A DNA stretch of 64,000 nucleotides from Muricea muricata (GCA_963855995.1 OY979717.1:10412001-10476000); one strand, 5' to 3'. Counted from the first letter of the stretch, positions 39,380-52,061 are shown. Made by a program: numbers and translations. Notes: generated by a model not told the origin, from the letters alone.

Positions 39380-39470
39380 AAGGTGAGGTGATTACAAGCC
39401 TATATTACCTGAGCCGAAAGCGAGCCTATAATCACCGAATGCAGGAAAACAATAGTCACCTAGAAATTTA
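39380..39470 (-). repeat. Repeat with GTGATTACAAGCCTATAT block, short copy
   Basis: Carries GTGATTACAAGCCTATATTA, GAGCCGAAAGC and CAATAGTCACC, all of which match blocks of 37098-37335 in rearranged or inverted order. Confidence 0.4.
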
Positions 39471-39898
39471 TGCCAAAACTATATATGTATACGTTCGTAT
39501 ACATTACAACATAATTTAGAATACCTTATTTCAACATGTCCTAGAAATTGTTTCAATCTGTTCGTAAACTTGTTTTAAATTCATGAACAAGGCAGTAAAT
39601 GAAGCGCGTTTATATTCCGGCAGTTTCGTAGCTCCCATTTCTTCCATTTCCCATTTATTTACTTTAACCCTCCAACGTTCATGCAATAAGACAATAATGA
39701 TAGACTACGGCTATGTGCACACGGGGTCGTTTCCGAACGTTTTCGTTTTGAATTATTTCAAAAAGCTCCTGACTTTTTGACATAAACCTCATCTCTGGAC
39801 AAAAACTAAACGAGAATTTTTATAGTTGATATCGATCGTCTTCATTTTGACTGTCGTGAAAACGCTCAAAAACAACACCGTGTGCACATAGTATAGAA

Positions 39899-40469
39899 GA
39901 TCTGGGCAGTGTTAGCCAGTAACGAAGTAAATTTACTTCGTTACTTTACTTAAGTAAAAAAAATCAGTATTTACTTGAAACGAAGTATCTTTTTATGAAG
40001 TACTTTTTGCTTGTAACGAAGTACGATTTTTGGTAAATATTTACTTTTCTACTTCGTTACTTTTGTTATATTTTGGCAAAGTAAAAAAGTATTTCTCAAA
40101 GCGGAGTTAGCAGTGAGCGGACTGGTTGAAATGTGCTTGCATGGCTCATATCTGAGTGTTCTTTTACTACTTTGACCTTTCTATTAGCAATTTTGATTTG
40201 TCAAATGAAATGGTTTGCGAACTTATATTCTATTTAAGTAGTACTTTTACTTAAGAATATTTTTCTAATACTTTTCTTTTACTTGAGTAAAATTTTCAGG
40301 CAATACTTTTACTTTTACTTAAGTAAAATTTTCAGGCAATATTTTTACTTTCACTTAAGTAAAATTTTCAGACAGTACTTTTACTTCTACTTAAGTAAAA
40401 ATTGAGGTGTTACCTTTCACTTTTACTCAAGTAAAAATTTTGAGTACTTTGCTGAACACTGGATCTGGG
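39899..40469. mobile_element. hAT MITE (AAGTACTT-rich family) with GATCTGGG duplication
   Basis: The element proper (39907-40461, 555 bp) starts CAGTGTTAGCCAGTAACG and ends GTACTTTGCTGAACACTG, so its termini are CAGTGTT/AACACTG. It is flanked by exact 8-bp copies of GATCTGGG at 39899-39906 and 40462-40469. Internally it consists largely of TTTACTTAAGTAAAA-like units, which can fold repeatedly. There is no transposase gene, so it must have moved using an hAT enzyme encoded elsewhere. Confidence 0.92.
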
Positions 40470-41930
40470 AAATGGAAACGTACGCGACAATTGTGAAGAC
40501 GTCATTGGGCATCGAAGAGGCGGTAAAATCTTATATATCTATAGTGATGTATTGGAGGGATATTCAAAAACTACTGTTTCGTCAGTAAAGATGGTGACTC
40601 GTAGCAATTAAATAAAACGCTAGTCTCTGCCCAATAAACAATTTTCTGGCAAGGGTGGTGGGGAGACAAGGATATGTAAAAACGAGGCTCAAAACTACAT
40701 TTCGGAAAGGTGTATTCCCTGGCCTTTTTGATGAATTTTTAACGCGCTGTTTGTTCATTATATAGTTCCTGTAAGAACTATAACTGGGTGCACAGAATTT
40801 CAGTCAATGTCTTAACACTAGTGGCTTAATGTTATACTGCTGATACATACCAACAAACCGTACGTTTCTACGATGCGATAGTTATTCTTCATTATAAATG
40901 CGCAATATATTTTTTGTTTTTTTTTCAATAATAGACATGCAATTCTCATATTAGACTAAATTTTGATCCAGTCAATCATCACAGCTTAAAGCGCATCCTA
41001 AAGATAGTAAAACTGGTCAGTTTGGTAACGAAATTATTTTTGTTACAAAATAGGAAAAATATAGCCCTACAGAGCTTGCAAATTCTGCATGTAATATACT
41101 TCTATTATGCTCGGGAAAGCATACTACATTCGTCTCAAATGTGTACAGTAAACATATGAAAGGCTTTGCGTTCGTAAACAAACATTCTAATTTTACTAAT
41201 TTTAAGGTCTCTTTTTAGCTGTGCTGAAAGATTTTGTTCATCTATTGCCTGGATCAAAATTTAGCCTATTAGAGGAATTGTCCATTAAACGAAGTCATTT
41301 CCTGTACTGGAAGAAAAAAAAAAGTAAGCGATAGATGCAGGTAAGGTAGGGCAAGGTATATGGCAAAGGTGAAAACCTCCATAGAAAGAGCCCATGTTGT
41401 TTTCACTTTTTATCAAAAACTTGGCATGCATCAGCTGCCGTAGATGATCTTTCCGATACGTTAAATATTGCATGACTTTTGACCTAATCATCTGTTATAA
41501 ACCCCTGGCCGCGATTGTCCTCAGTCTAAGACTCAGTTGAGAAAAGGATATGATTACTTGTTTGAAGTTCACCGCCTGTTTATAAAACCAAGTATCAAAC
41601 GTCATACGAAAATAGGCTGCTAACAAAAAAATAAGAGATTCTATTGTCGAATAACAAGCGAAAGATTCAGAAATCTTCGTTATTAGTGTTACTATAGTTA
41701 TTGGTGCTATCATATAGTTACTAATGTTATAACATAGTGACATAATGTTATAGCTATAGTTCAGCGAGTGTTACGATGGTGTTATTTTATAGGATTGTCT
41801 GGTATACGTACATAAAAAACGAGTAAATGATAGAAATTCACCCGACCAGCCTTGAGGCATGGTTTTCATATATCGTAATTCATCGGCGATGTCCTTGTGG
41901 TTTTGTTGTCGGTGATCAGTGATGGATAAA
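40470..41930. other. Gene-free stretch
   Basis: Nothing recognised: no splice-supported frame, no terminal repeats. Confidence 0.5.
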
Positions 41931-43160
<1,230 letters not shown>

Positions 43161-43328
43161 TCTAAAGCCTGTAGCAAAGCCAGCCCGACAATTTGGTCAT
43201 GCTATGCAAATTTAAATCATTATCATTATTCATTTCTTTAGAAATTGATTCCTTATACGGTCTATAAACGCAGAAAAATTTGCATTTGCATGATCAAATG
43301 TCGGGCTGGCTTCGCTACTGTCTAAAGC
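43161..43328. mobile_element. Small hAT-type MITE with TCTAAAGC duplication
   Basis: The termini CTGTAGCAAAGCCAGCCCGAC and, inverted, GTCGGGCTGGCTTCGCTACTG bound a 152-bp element (43169-43320). Exact 8-bp copies of TCTAAAGC flank it at 43161-43168 and 43321-43328. Arms of about 44 bp continue through ATGC-AAATT. No coding capacity. Confidence 0.88.
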
Positions 43329-43788
43329 ATAGACTATATAAGTTAGCCCTAAATGCAATTCTTAAAATCTAAGTCCGAGTGTGAGCTAGAGATTAGGTAG
43401 ACAGAATATTAAGGTATTGTTTATGTGTATTACGTACGTCCTGTAAAAATTTATCTTTAAAAAATATTTCTTCCCGGCCCTTCATGTTTTGCAAGTGTGT
43501 AAATAATTTCACAGAATTATATTTGTTAATTCTACTGTGCGTAAGACTACAGCTGCGCAAATTAATACAAATATTCAGCTTTCAGAACAGTTGTATATGT
43601 ATAGACATTGAAACGATTAATTTCTAAATTAATATTAATTAATAATTTCTTAGAATTTGCATAGCTTGGTCGCTGAATATGTAGCTGTCAATTACATACA
43701 TGTAGCTCAGCTTCACAAACAGTTTTACTCTCGGTCTTCTCGCTTTGGTGCACGTTAAAACATTTCATTTGAGCAATGTTTCCAGATG

Positions 43789-45028
43789 TTAAGGTGGCTC
43801 CCTATGGTTTTGTTCAGTTATAACCGGATTTATAGAGATCAGACGCTGTCCGCACTTGTCCGCACTAATCACGCGTGGAATGTTCGTGGCCAGCTATAAT
43901 AAAATTTTTCACATTCAAAGTTGAAAACATTGTTTTCGCCGATATTTTTGTGTTTCTACACACAAAAAAGACGACAGTTCTTGCTTACAATCGTTTGTGT
44001 TTCCAAGTTCAAGTATTAGGTGATTTAGATCAGTTTTAAAACGATTTTTAGGCGCTTTTTTATGTCCGGTAATGTAATTTTTGTTGCTCGAAATTTTACG
44101 AAAGTGTATGGACTCCGACTGAACCATTTTGTATTGTCTTTATCGACTTCATGGCTCTTCTGAAATGTTACCGAAGCTTATGTAAGTTTTCTTGTTTAAT
44201 TAAGGTCGGATGTCTGTCGTGTTTTAATAACATAGTCTTATAACTATCGTGCATACAGTCATGAGTTTTGAGAATATTTTCGTACATCGGTTTTTAATGA
44301 CAAGAATAAATTTAAGAAGCAGTGGTTTGATTTGATGCCTTATTATGTCTTGTTTTTACTTTTTGGCAATATGAATGTCTTTTAATCTCTTCTTAAATAA
44401 GGTTGCACCGTTCAAACGAAAAAATACTACGGCTATTATCAAAAACACGCATTTCTCGCTGCTCTGGTTGTTGTCCACGAAATGTGCCGGACTCCACGCG
44501 TGAAAAACTGGTTTCAAAAATTTTATAACGTCAAAGCAAAAAAATATAATGAAATTAAACTGTGAATTTTGCCCGTTTCCTTCGGTGAATTTTTTAAAAT
44601 TTTGCTCATCAATTACCATCGCTCAAGTGCTTAAAATGTGATTTTTTCGAAAAATTTTATCAAAGGGATTTTTTTTGTATTGATTTTTGACATTTTGTAG
44701 GATAATAAAAAAACCTATTGATAGAATTTTTTTAAAGTGTGTAAGTGAAACCCTTACGTCAGTACCATACAACATGATCAATTAAAAAATAATTCACCGA
44801 AGGAAATCTCGAAAATTGCGGAAAGAAGACGAAACGCAAGCCATGTTCTTATCCATTTGTTGCCATGGCAACAATGTTTTAGCGCAAAATCACCACTTTA
44901 AAATCTTCAGCAAGACTTCAATAACACTTGTACTGAATTTCATAGTTTTATAATGAAAGATGTGGAAATGAGACGGTCTTAACGGCTACAATGCACTTTT
45001 TAACTAAAACCCTATGGGGCCACCTTAA
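43789..45028. mobile_element. TTAA-flanked 1.2-kb element
   Basis: TTAA at 43789-43792 and 45025-45028 flanks inverted ends GGTGGCTCCCTATGGTTTT and AAAACCCTATGGGGCCACC (about 15 of 19 positions pair). A TTAA target is typical of piggyBac and some Kolobok elements. The open frames inside (about 70 and 87 codons, minus strand) show no transposase motif I recognise, so it is probably non-autonomous. The ends are short and imperfect, so the class is tentative. Confidence 0.6.
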
Positions 45029-45077
45029 ATGGCTGAATTTGCAAACCTTTAGCTGGGCAAATATAAGGAAATCTATT

Positions 45078-45564
45078 TAAAGTCAACTCTCGTTATAGCA
45101 GACACCCTGAGGCCGGGATGGTCATTTAGTGTCCGAATAGAGAGAGTCCGCAGCGAGCAAAACTTCCAAATTTCAGTGTGTAGAATGTCAGTAGTAAATA
45201 ACAGTGTTTTTGGTTGAAAATGTCTACTTTATTATTATATATAATAGTTGTGGTTTACTGGGATGAAAGAGTGCAAAGAATACAAGTCAAAATTAGGTAA
45301 AAATTGTATGTGTTTATGAAACACGTTGTGTTAAAAGAAATACTTCCAAGGTGTCCGTTGTAATGAGAGTGGAACAATAAAAATGTTTGTTGGGGACCGC
45401 ATGAAGTGTCCGCAATGCCGTATATATTAGCGAAAGTCCGTAATAGCGAAAGCTAGTGCAATATAATTTATAATAGGTTTCGGCGAATTTTCGGATTTTC
45501 AAAGTGTCCTTAATAGCGGGGTGTTGGTAATAGCGAGGTGTCCGTAAGGCGAGAGTTGACTGTA
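45078..45564. mobile_element. Pogo/Tigger-type MITE
   Basis: The inverted ends AAGTCAACTCTCGTTATAGC (left) and GCGAGAGTTGACTG (right) are flanked by TA at 45078-45079 and 45563-45564, giving a 483-bp element. CAGTCAACTCTCG...AGCGGACACC is a terminus typical of pogo/Tigger-like elements in animals. The inner GTGTCC...AGCGAGGTGTCC motifs repeat several times near the right end. Confidence 0.75.
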
Positions 45565-46047
45565 GAGCACCATCAATAATTTATTTTCATACTATACACA
45601 ACTGTTTTTTAAAGCACACATTTTGACAGTCCAATTTCCACCAGACAAGCAGATGATGTCACTCTGACTGGTAAAGCCGTTTTGAAACAAAAGTTTCAAT
45701 TGTATTTTGTTTTTAAGTCGTGTATTCTTGGGTTTCACTGGAACCTTTTTCAGAAATTCTGAGTGGGGGTCAACACAAAATGTATTGATGATTGTACTGC
45801 ACTGGAGCAAGCAAATCTCATGAAATTGCACACATTGCTGCCAAACACAAGGTCAACACATACAGTGAAAATTTTTTTTAGTCTGATTACAGTGTATCGA
45901 TTTGGAGTTGACCTCCAGTGAAATTTATGACGTCACGTGAAACTCAAGAATTGAATTTACAAGATTCATTTCTTTAAAATATGTTTATCATAAAATATTT
46001 TGTTCCATTTTAACATGTTTTGTTCGATGTTATTAATATTATTTCAG

Positions 46048-46301
46048 AAAACGCAGGTTTATTTAAAGGAGATATTCAACGAAGACCAGAGGACAAGTTT
46101 GCTATGGACAATGGCCTGGATCTATAGTCTGATTTTATTACTTCGTTTGTAGCGTCGAAGAATAAACGTTGGACAAAGGGATTTGTTCCGTGCACAATTG
46201 CTGATCCCTTAATAGCTACGTTGATAAATTTGTTCTATTTTGCCGAATACGATCAATATATATATTCTGTTTGTGGTGTTATATTCACAACGGCAAGCTG
46301 A
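46048..46301 (+). pseudogene. Astacin-like (M12A) metalloprotease exon, broken
   Basis: After a good acceptor (ATTATTTCAG at 46047) the frame reads NAGLFKGDIQRRP, then KFAMDNGLDL, a TAG stop, SDFITSF, and NKRWTKGFVPCTIAD. This is the order seen at the propeptide-catalytic boundary of astacin proteases: GLFxGDI, MxNGLD, RWPxGxVPYxI. The TAG interrupts the frame between the propeptide motif and the start of the mature enzyme. The WPxG motif reads WTKG and VPY reads VPC. The zinc-binding HExxHxxGxxH exon is not found nearby. It is most likely a pseudogene fragment. The stop could be a sequencing error, but the motif losses argue for decay. Confidence 0.6.
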
Positions 46302-46683
46302 AAATGTTAAATAAATAGTATACTTGGCCACGTTGGGAATCGAACCTCAACTCCGGCACGAAGTCAGGTCGGTTTGAGCAGTATACTATATTCGAAACTG
46401 ATCTGACTACGCGTATAGCCCATTTTGCAGATCATTATAGTGGGGTAGCATTACGAAGTTTGATTTATTCGTTTATACGATCATTCATGGCGCCAGATAT
46501 GCTTCAGAAAATATGAAAAAAATAAACGAAATAGCTGACTTTGGACAACGGTAAGAGATGTCATACACACTTAAGAAGCATTTTCCAAATAGCCTAAATG
46601 GCCGAACACAATGAACTCGATACAATAAAAATCATATATATATATAACGCACGCGCAAATTAACTGGTTTCATTAAACCTAGC

Positions 46684-46956
46684 TACAATCCTGGCAAAAA
46701 TTATGTGGACAGTAAGCTTTCTAAGGACAGCGTCACATCTGCCTGGCGCTGATCTTCGCTTTAATAAATCCCTCTCACCCCCCCATGTTGTTGAATGTAA
46801 TTTGTTGCTGACATTGCCAACAACCAGTTTTCGTGACATTCAACATTGATTAGGGGGAAGAGGGAAGAGGAGGGATTTTTTTGACGAAGTTATAACAAGA
46901 CGCATGTAATTTGAGATCCGCGCGTGCTGTCCAGAATAATTTTTGCCAGGATTGTA
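46684..46956. mobile_element. Tc1/mariner-type MITE, 269 bp
   Basis: The inverted ends CAATCCTGGCAAAAATTATG (left) and ATAATTTTTGCCAGGATTG (right) are flanked by TA on both sides, and GGACAG/CTGTCC extends the pairing to about 28 bp. No coding capacity. It lies just downstream of the astacin fragment. Confidence 0.85.
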
Positions 46957-48525
46957 GATATAAGGATGTATTTTGTTTTACTCTTACCTTCAAACTGCTC
47001 GATGTTACATTGCAGAAAATCAATTCTCAAAGCTATTCAAGACGAGTTTGAATAAAACATCAAAAATAAATGAAAAACTTTCTCGACTTATATTTGTAAA
47101 GTGCAAAACGTCTGGCTCCTTTAAAAGGATATTTGCAGTTATAACTTAAAGATCTATATCGATGTAAGTGACCCCAAAATTTTATTTCATTAAAGGGTTT
47201 CTCTTAGTACACTCAATTAGCTTGACAATTTAAAAAAAAATCTGAAGATCCAAGAAATAATTACGATGAATAATTACGTTTGGTTCGACAGATTTTTTCT
47301 TAATCGTTAAGATGATTAAGTATGCCAAGGAAAATCATTTTATGAAATAAAATTTGAAGGTCACCAATACAACTGTTTTCGTGTTATAAAGCCAAAATAT
47401 CCGCCATATTGAAACGTCACCGTTGCCAAAGCAACGACAGTTGTCTAGTTCAAATCCCTTAGTACAAATCTACATCAGTACGATACTCCTTGTTGTCCGC
47501 CAAGTAATAACAATAACAGTCCAAAAATACAGGTCTAAATCGTGAATGTTCTACTTTATAAAAAACTGTATTGAGCCATCTTAATTATACTATAACAATG
47601 GAGAGAAGAAGAAGAGGAAGATACTGACGTCGGTTTTTGATCCTTCGAGATTTTAATAGTGCTCTCAAAGCCTGTTTACCTTTAGATCATAATAGGCAAA
47701 TTTGTTTGCACGAACAGAACGTTCGTTGTATAGGCAACGAAATTCTTGCAGATAAATAATTCGATTGAATTGTCTCATTTTTCGCTTTATACTTATACAA
47801 TTGCGTAGCTAAAGGGAGGGAGTCCCCTGACAGGATAGCTGCTCCCTTTTGAGAAATCCGCCAATGTAATACTGAATCTAATACTGAAGCAAGTCTGCCA
47901 CCAAGGTTTTTTTCAGTCCCCCCGCCTGAGAGGAAATCCTGCTATAATACTGTGCTATGATATTTATTTTATGAACATATAATTTCTTTTAACCGCTAAG
48001 CACATATATGTAGAATATTTTCAGAATTTAAAATTTATATATTCATGGAAACAGCTAAATACTGACAATCATGTGAAAACAAATTTAAGTTTAAATTGCG
48101 TTGAAAACGTCATATGCTTGTGAAAGAATAATTTGGCACCATTTGTTAGCACAATCATGATATTGAAAATTAACGCAGTAATTGCATATATGCAAGAGAC
48201 GCAGAGGGAAAAGACGCGTGTTAGATGGGGAAATTTATTAAAAATGATAAATTGAAAACTAACTGTAAAATGTTGAGTCTACATGTAAACATCCTCCACC
48301 ACCCAAAAGTAGAGGCCTCGGTACGCCACTGCTTGCAACACTGCGCTCCGTTATCAAGTACTTTGCTTGGTTTTGATTCTATTTTTTCTCATGATTCTGG
48401 AAAATATGATGCAATTAAACTACACAAGTAGTCATTTAACAATTTGAAACATCACGTGATATACTGTAGCTATATCTTGGTACTAAAGACAAAGCCTAGA
48501 GAACAAAGCCATGTTTAATTTTTAG
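46957..48525. other. Gene-free stretch
   Basis: No supported exon, RNA gene or paired termini. A GA-rich patch at 47598-47625 is the only compositional oddity. Confidence 0.5.
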
Positions 48526-48747
48526 TACGTGCCCCTAGACTACCATGCATGTATTACCGAAGAACTGGATAATAGAAACTTAAATCTTGATCATGAATGT
48601 AAAGATCCATCAGATGTAAATCACCGAAATTATACATGCATGACTGATGCAGATCTAGTGAATCCTACACAACAGTATTTTAAACCTTCTTTTTGGCAAC
48701 TCCATTTTTTGATTTTATATAACAAGCGACATCTAACTTACAACTGA
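48526..48747 (+). CDS. Candidate exon, unrecognised protein
   Basis: TTTAATTTTTAG at 48525 is a plausible acceptor. It opens a phase-0 frame that begins YVPLDYHACITEELD and continues through HECKDPSDVN and NYTCMTDADL to a TGA at 48745. Three cysteines, acidic composition and one N-glycosylation sequon (NYT) are compatible with an extracellular segment. I recognise no domain. The tail after about residue 50 (hydrophobic and Lys-rich) looks less coding-like. No partner exon is proven. The alternative is chance open frame. Confidence 0.25.
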   Translation, partial: YVPLDYHACITEELDNRNLNLDHECKDPSDVNHRNYTCMTDADLVNPTQQYFKPSFWQLHFLILYNKRHLTYN

Positions 48748-49675
48748 GCCTATATTACAATGAAACTTTTACACGCGATCGAGCAAAAATTTATCTGCAA
48801 CTTGCAATTTTAAAAAAATGGATATTGCAAACTATAAAAGTACGTTTGTAGTATAATATATTACTACTTTTCCACAAATTCAAAAACAAATCACCTTAAT
48901 TAATTTGATTGTTAATTTTTTCATGGAGATTCTTTTGCAAAGTGGTTATAGTGTTTCAGAAATAAATAAAGCCTTTAGTACGAAACGTGATTGCAAATTC
49001 GATCACTATTGAATCAGCTTAAGAAATCTCATAAAATATAAAGCTTTATAAATCTATTAAAATTTGAGCGGCAGTTATTGATATTCGTCCTGTTAAACTT
49101 TCTTGCTCCTTACAATGTTCGCATGCTAGAAGAGTTTTAGAAAAATGGTTTCAAATACTGACAAATAGAGTAGCACAAGGGTTTCAGAGAGGCTCTTTTT
49201 TTAAGAGGCTCTTTTTGTCCAAACTGAAATCTGCATGCATGTTGCATCAAAAGTTTTTAATTTTTTTCAATCAAAGTTTGGTGTAGTGTTATGGTGATTA
49301 TTAAATTTTCATGCGCTGTACATTGTAAATTATAGGCTTGGGGAAAAGTAGTAAGCCACACTTCCGGTTTTATACGACTGACTTCCAGTTTGTAATATCC
49401 AGTTTTTTAAATTAGTAAGTAGTAGATAGCGGTTTGGTCGAACACATGTAAAAGTTTCATTATAATTGCTTCAATTTTTAGTGAGATAGGGCTTGTGTTA
49501 TAAAAGCAAAAAAAAAAACGGAGTGACCTAAAACTTTTGCACAATACTGTATTTAGAAATACAAAATGTATGAAAACCATTTTTAAACGTATTAATTTAT
49601 TCCCACAAGATAAATTCACAATGTGTATGAAGTACATTTTTTGCCGTTTTTGAATGAGACAATCTTTTTTAACAG

Positions 49676-49928
49676 CTTCATCGCCAACCTGACAAGAAAA
49701 CAAAAACTTATTAGCAAAAATAATCCTCGAAATAAAGCCTTTCGAACTGAATATCTTCTACCAAGAACCTATCGAATACAGCCCAACTGCTCATCTCTTT
49801 CAAAATACGTCCTTACACACCCAAACAAATATAAGCATGCTAAATTGAGCCACGGACGTCCTGAGACGTCTTTGAATGACGCCCAAAATTTTGAAGCGAA
49901 AGAAAATTACTTACGTATTTACTTATAA
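49676..49928 (+). CDS. Candidate terminal exon, unrecognised protein
   Basis: A strong acceptor (ATCTTTTTTAACAG at 49675) opens a frame of 83 codons. It reads FIANLTRKQ at the start, LPRTYRIQPNCSS in the middle and ENYLRIYL before the stop at 49926-49928. AATAAA polyadenylation hexamers lie at 49927-49932 and 49934-49939, overlapping and just past the stop. The composition is basic (many Lys, Arg, Asn). No domain recognised. It could be the last exon of a plus-strand gene together with 48526-48747, but the two are not shown to join. Chance is the main alternative. Confidence 0.3.
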
Positions 49929-50112
49929 TAAAGAATAAAGCTTTAATCTTTAGTATTATTACACAACTGACATTTTAAACCTTTTAATCATGTTGTGAAT
50001 TCAAGATTATATCTTCTTATTTTCTAAGTTGAACTAGATTTTCAACTGTACGAGGGGCACCTATATCATAATCTCGAATTAGACTTAGAAGAGAGAAGAA
50101 CGTACCTGATCG

Positions 50113-50409
50113 CTAGCTCATTGAGCAGCACATAAACTCCTCGATACAATAAAGCAAGTCACACCCTGATCTATAAATACCAGTGATATAGTAACCATGA
50201 CGACCACACGAATCATTCCCCGGCCATGCCAGTTGAAACGTTTCCAAACATTAGCTTTGAAACAATCCTTGTATCCAGCTAAACCATTCAAAGGTTTACA
50301 ACAATAACCAAACTCAATGTTGTGAAGATAGTTATCGCCGTTTAATTGTCCACTTCTCTCCAGGCCACTCAAGAAATGTCCATTAGGACACATGTTCCAG
50401 TTGTGATGT
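50113..50409 (-). CDS. Secreted Cys/Trp-repeat protein, exon 3 (frameshifted)
   Basis: After the acceptor CCTTCATGCAG the exon continues the second repeat: HHNWNMCPNGHFLSGLERSG, then IEFGYCCKP. It then enters a third unit at NVWKRFNW. There the current frame loses the pattern and runs to a TGA at 50118. One base over, the pattern resumes (DSCGRHGYYITGIYRSG, then CIEEFMCC) and ends at a TAG (50113-50115). The break lies at a GGGG run around 50218-50221, where one G appears to be missing. Each repeat has the form W-x(2-3)-F, then C, then GL-x-RS, then E-x(2-3)-CC. The family is not one I can name. A homopolymer sequencing error and a real frameshift are equally possible. Confidence 0.6.
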
Positions 50410-50596
50410 CTGCATGAAGGCATAAGAAACCTGAATAAATTTTTACTATCTTCTGTATAAAATACATGCGAAAGACAAAATATATCTTATGATAAATAGT
50501 AGATGTTACCCATGTAATGGGGGTAATCAAATACCTTTAGGAATCAATACGTAAAGGTATCTACAATAAGTTTATTTTCATATAAATAATACATAC

Positions 50597-50831
50597 CGGT
50601 CAAAACTATGAACCCAATTAGCTCGCACAAAGTGGGAATCATGATTTTCATAAGGAAATGTGGCCTTGCAACACTGTGCTCCTTCAAGACGATAAATGTA
50701 GTCCTCTTCATAATCACTAGTTGAAGATCTTTCAAGACCAGCAATGTAATGACGAGTTGGACATGATGATAGACCAGCATGATCAAAACTCTTCCACCAA
50801 TTTCCATAGGTGCACAGTGAATTCGCGACCG
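50597..50831 (-). CDS. Secreted Cys/Trp-repeat protein, exon 2
   Basis: Encodes the first full repeat unit (GNWWKSFDHAGLSSCP, HYIAGLERSS, then LEGAQCCKA) and the start of the second (ANWVHSFDR). The donor CG|GTATGT and the acceptor GGGCTTTATTGCAG give a 235-nt exon that starts in phase 1 and ends in phase 2. It fits both exon 1 (52321-52387) and exon 3. An alternative start exists: an in-frame ATG at 50868 would add the hydrophobic stretch MMSLYIVLGFIAAVANS, which itself resembles a signal peptide. I favour the spliced model because the phases match. The function is unknown; the repeats suggest a secreted disulfide-stabilised protein. Confidence 0.65.
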
Positions 50832-51178
50832 CTGCAATAAAGCCCAGTACTATATATAATGACATCATTCCAGCAAAATCATTGTAAAGACATAATCTAT
50901 GTGTGGCATGTAGACACATAATCAATGATTTATCTCCAAGTACCCATGCAGTGCGTAATGTTGTAAGTCTCACCGGACCGAGTGAAGTGCCATTAGCGAA
51001 AGCTGTGGGAGCACATGCCCCTGAGTATCTAAAATGCCACATTCTGGTCTATAAAATAACTTAAATGGAACAATGCCATTGAAAAGCACACAGTAGAGTA
51101 AAACAATTGAACACTATGAGTAATTGCCGTGGGTAAGACCATGGTTTTACCCCTGACTGTTGGTTTTACCCCTGACTG

Positions 51179-52061
51179 TTTCAGAATACATCGTTGGTCA
51201 TACTGATAATAACAGTTCTTTGCAAGAGGTGACGGATTCTATAGTTGATTGGTCTCAAAGGAACAAGTTCCAGCTTAATCCATCTAAATGTAAGGAATTT
51301 ATTGCGTCTTTCAAGAGAAATCAACCAAACTTCCCTCCAATTAGTATAAATGGATCACAACGAGTTGAGAAACTGTCGATCCTCGGTTTATCAATTACAA
51401 GGGATTTGAATTGGAAGAATCATGTGGATAAAATAGTTAATAAGGCGTCCAAAAGAATTCAGTTGTTGAAACAGCTTAAAAGGTTTGGACTTAACGCTGG
51501 TGACCTGAAGTGCTTTTATGTTGCGTCAATAAGATCGATATTAGAGTATTCATGTCAAGTTTCCATTATCGTCTACCAGAGTATAATTTGTCGGAAGTAA
51601 TTGAAAGAATTCAAAGAAGAGCGTTACACATTATCTACCCAGGACGCTTTGGACGCGCTGGGATTGCAAACTTTATATTCACGGAGACGTGTTCTATGTA
51701 ATAAACTCTTCGAGTCAGTCTTAAGAGATGAGGAACACAAACTTCATAAATTATTGCCGCCTAAAGTGACATCCAATACATATAATTTTAAAAATAATAA
51801 ACTTTTTAACATGCCAAAATATCGTACCAATAGGTTTAGAGACACATTTATACTATCAAGTCTTTTGAATTTGTAAATATCATCAATAGTAAATATCATA
51901 AATTGTAAATAGTATCCTAAGACCGAACCATTGGTGATATTATAATACTTAGCTATTTTAGTATTTATACTGTTTTATAATGTTATACTACTATATAAAT
52001 CATGTAATTCAGCCTTATGGCTGCCAGATGGTTTTAATAAACGAATTATCTATCTATCTAT
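51179..52061 (+). mobile_element. 5'-truncated CR1-like LINE with target duplication
   Basis: The coding part is the C-terminal third of a LINE reverse transcriptase: SIVDWSQRNKFQLNPSKCKE, then LGLSITRDLNWKNHV, KASKRIQLLKQL, ASIRSILEYSCQ, ERIQRRALHIIYP, and finally LGLQTLYSRRR. The catalytic YADD block is missing, so truncation is just downstream of it. Two frame changes (near 51550 and 51650) kill the reading frame, which ends at TAA 51874-51876. The 3' end (TTATGGCTGCCAGATGG, AATAAACGAATTATC) closes with a TATC repeat tail at about 52046-52061. CCTGACTG occurs just before the start (51171-51178) and just after the tail (52062-52069), so it is probably the target duplication. It lies inside intron 1 of the minus-strand secreted gene. 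Confidence 0.85.

Noticed and set aside
46320..46400. Second B-box-like sequence (GGTTCGATTCCC on the minus strand)
   Set aside because: The A box is poor and no cloverleaf can be drawn; too weak to call a tRNA or SINE.
50544..50837. 97-codon minus-strand frame overlapping exon 2 of the Cys-rich gene
   Set aside because: Shadow of the real frame, which holds the Cys/Trp repeats and matching splice phases.
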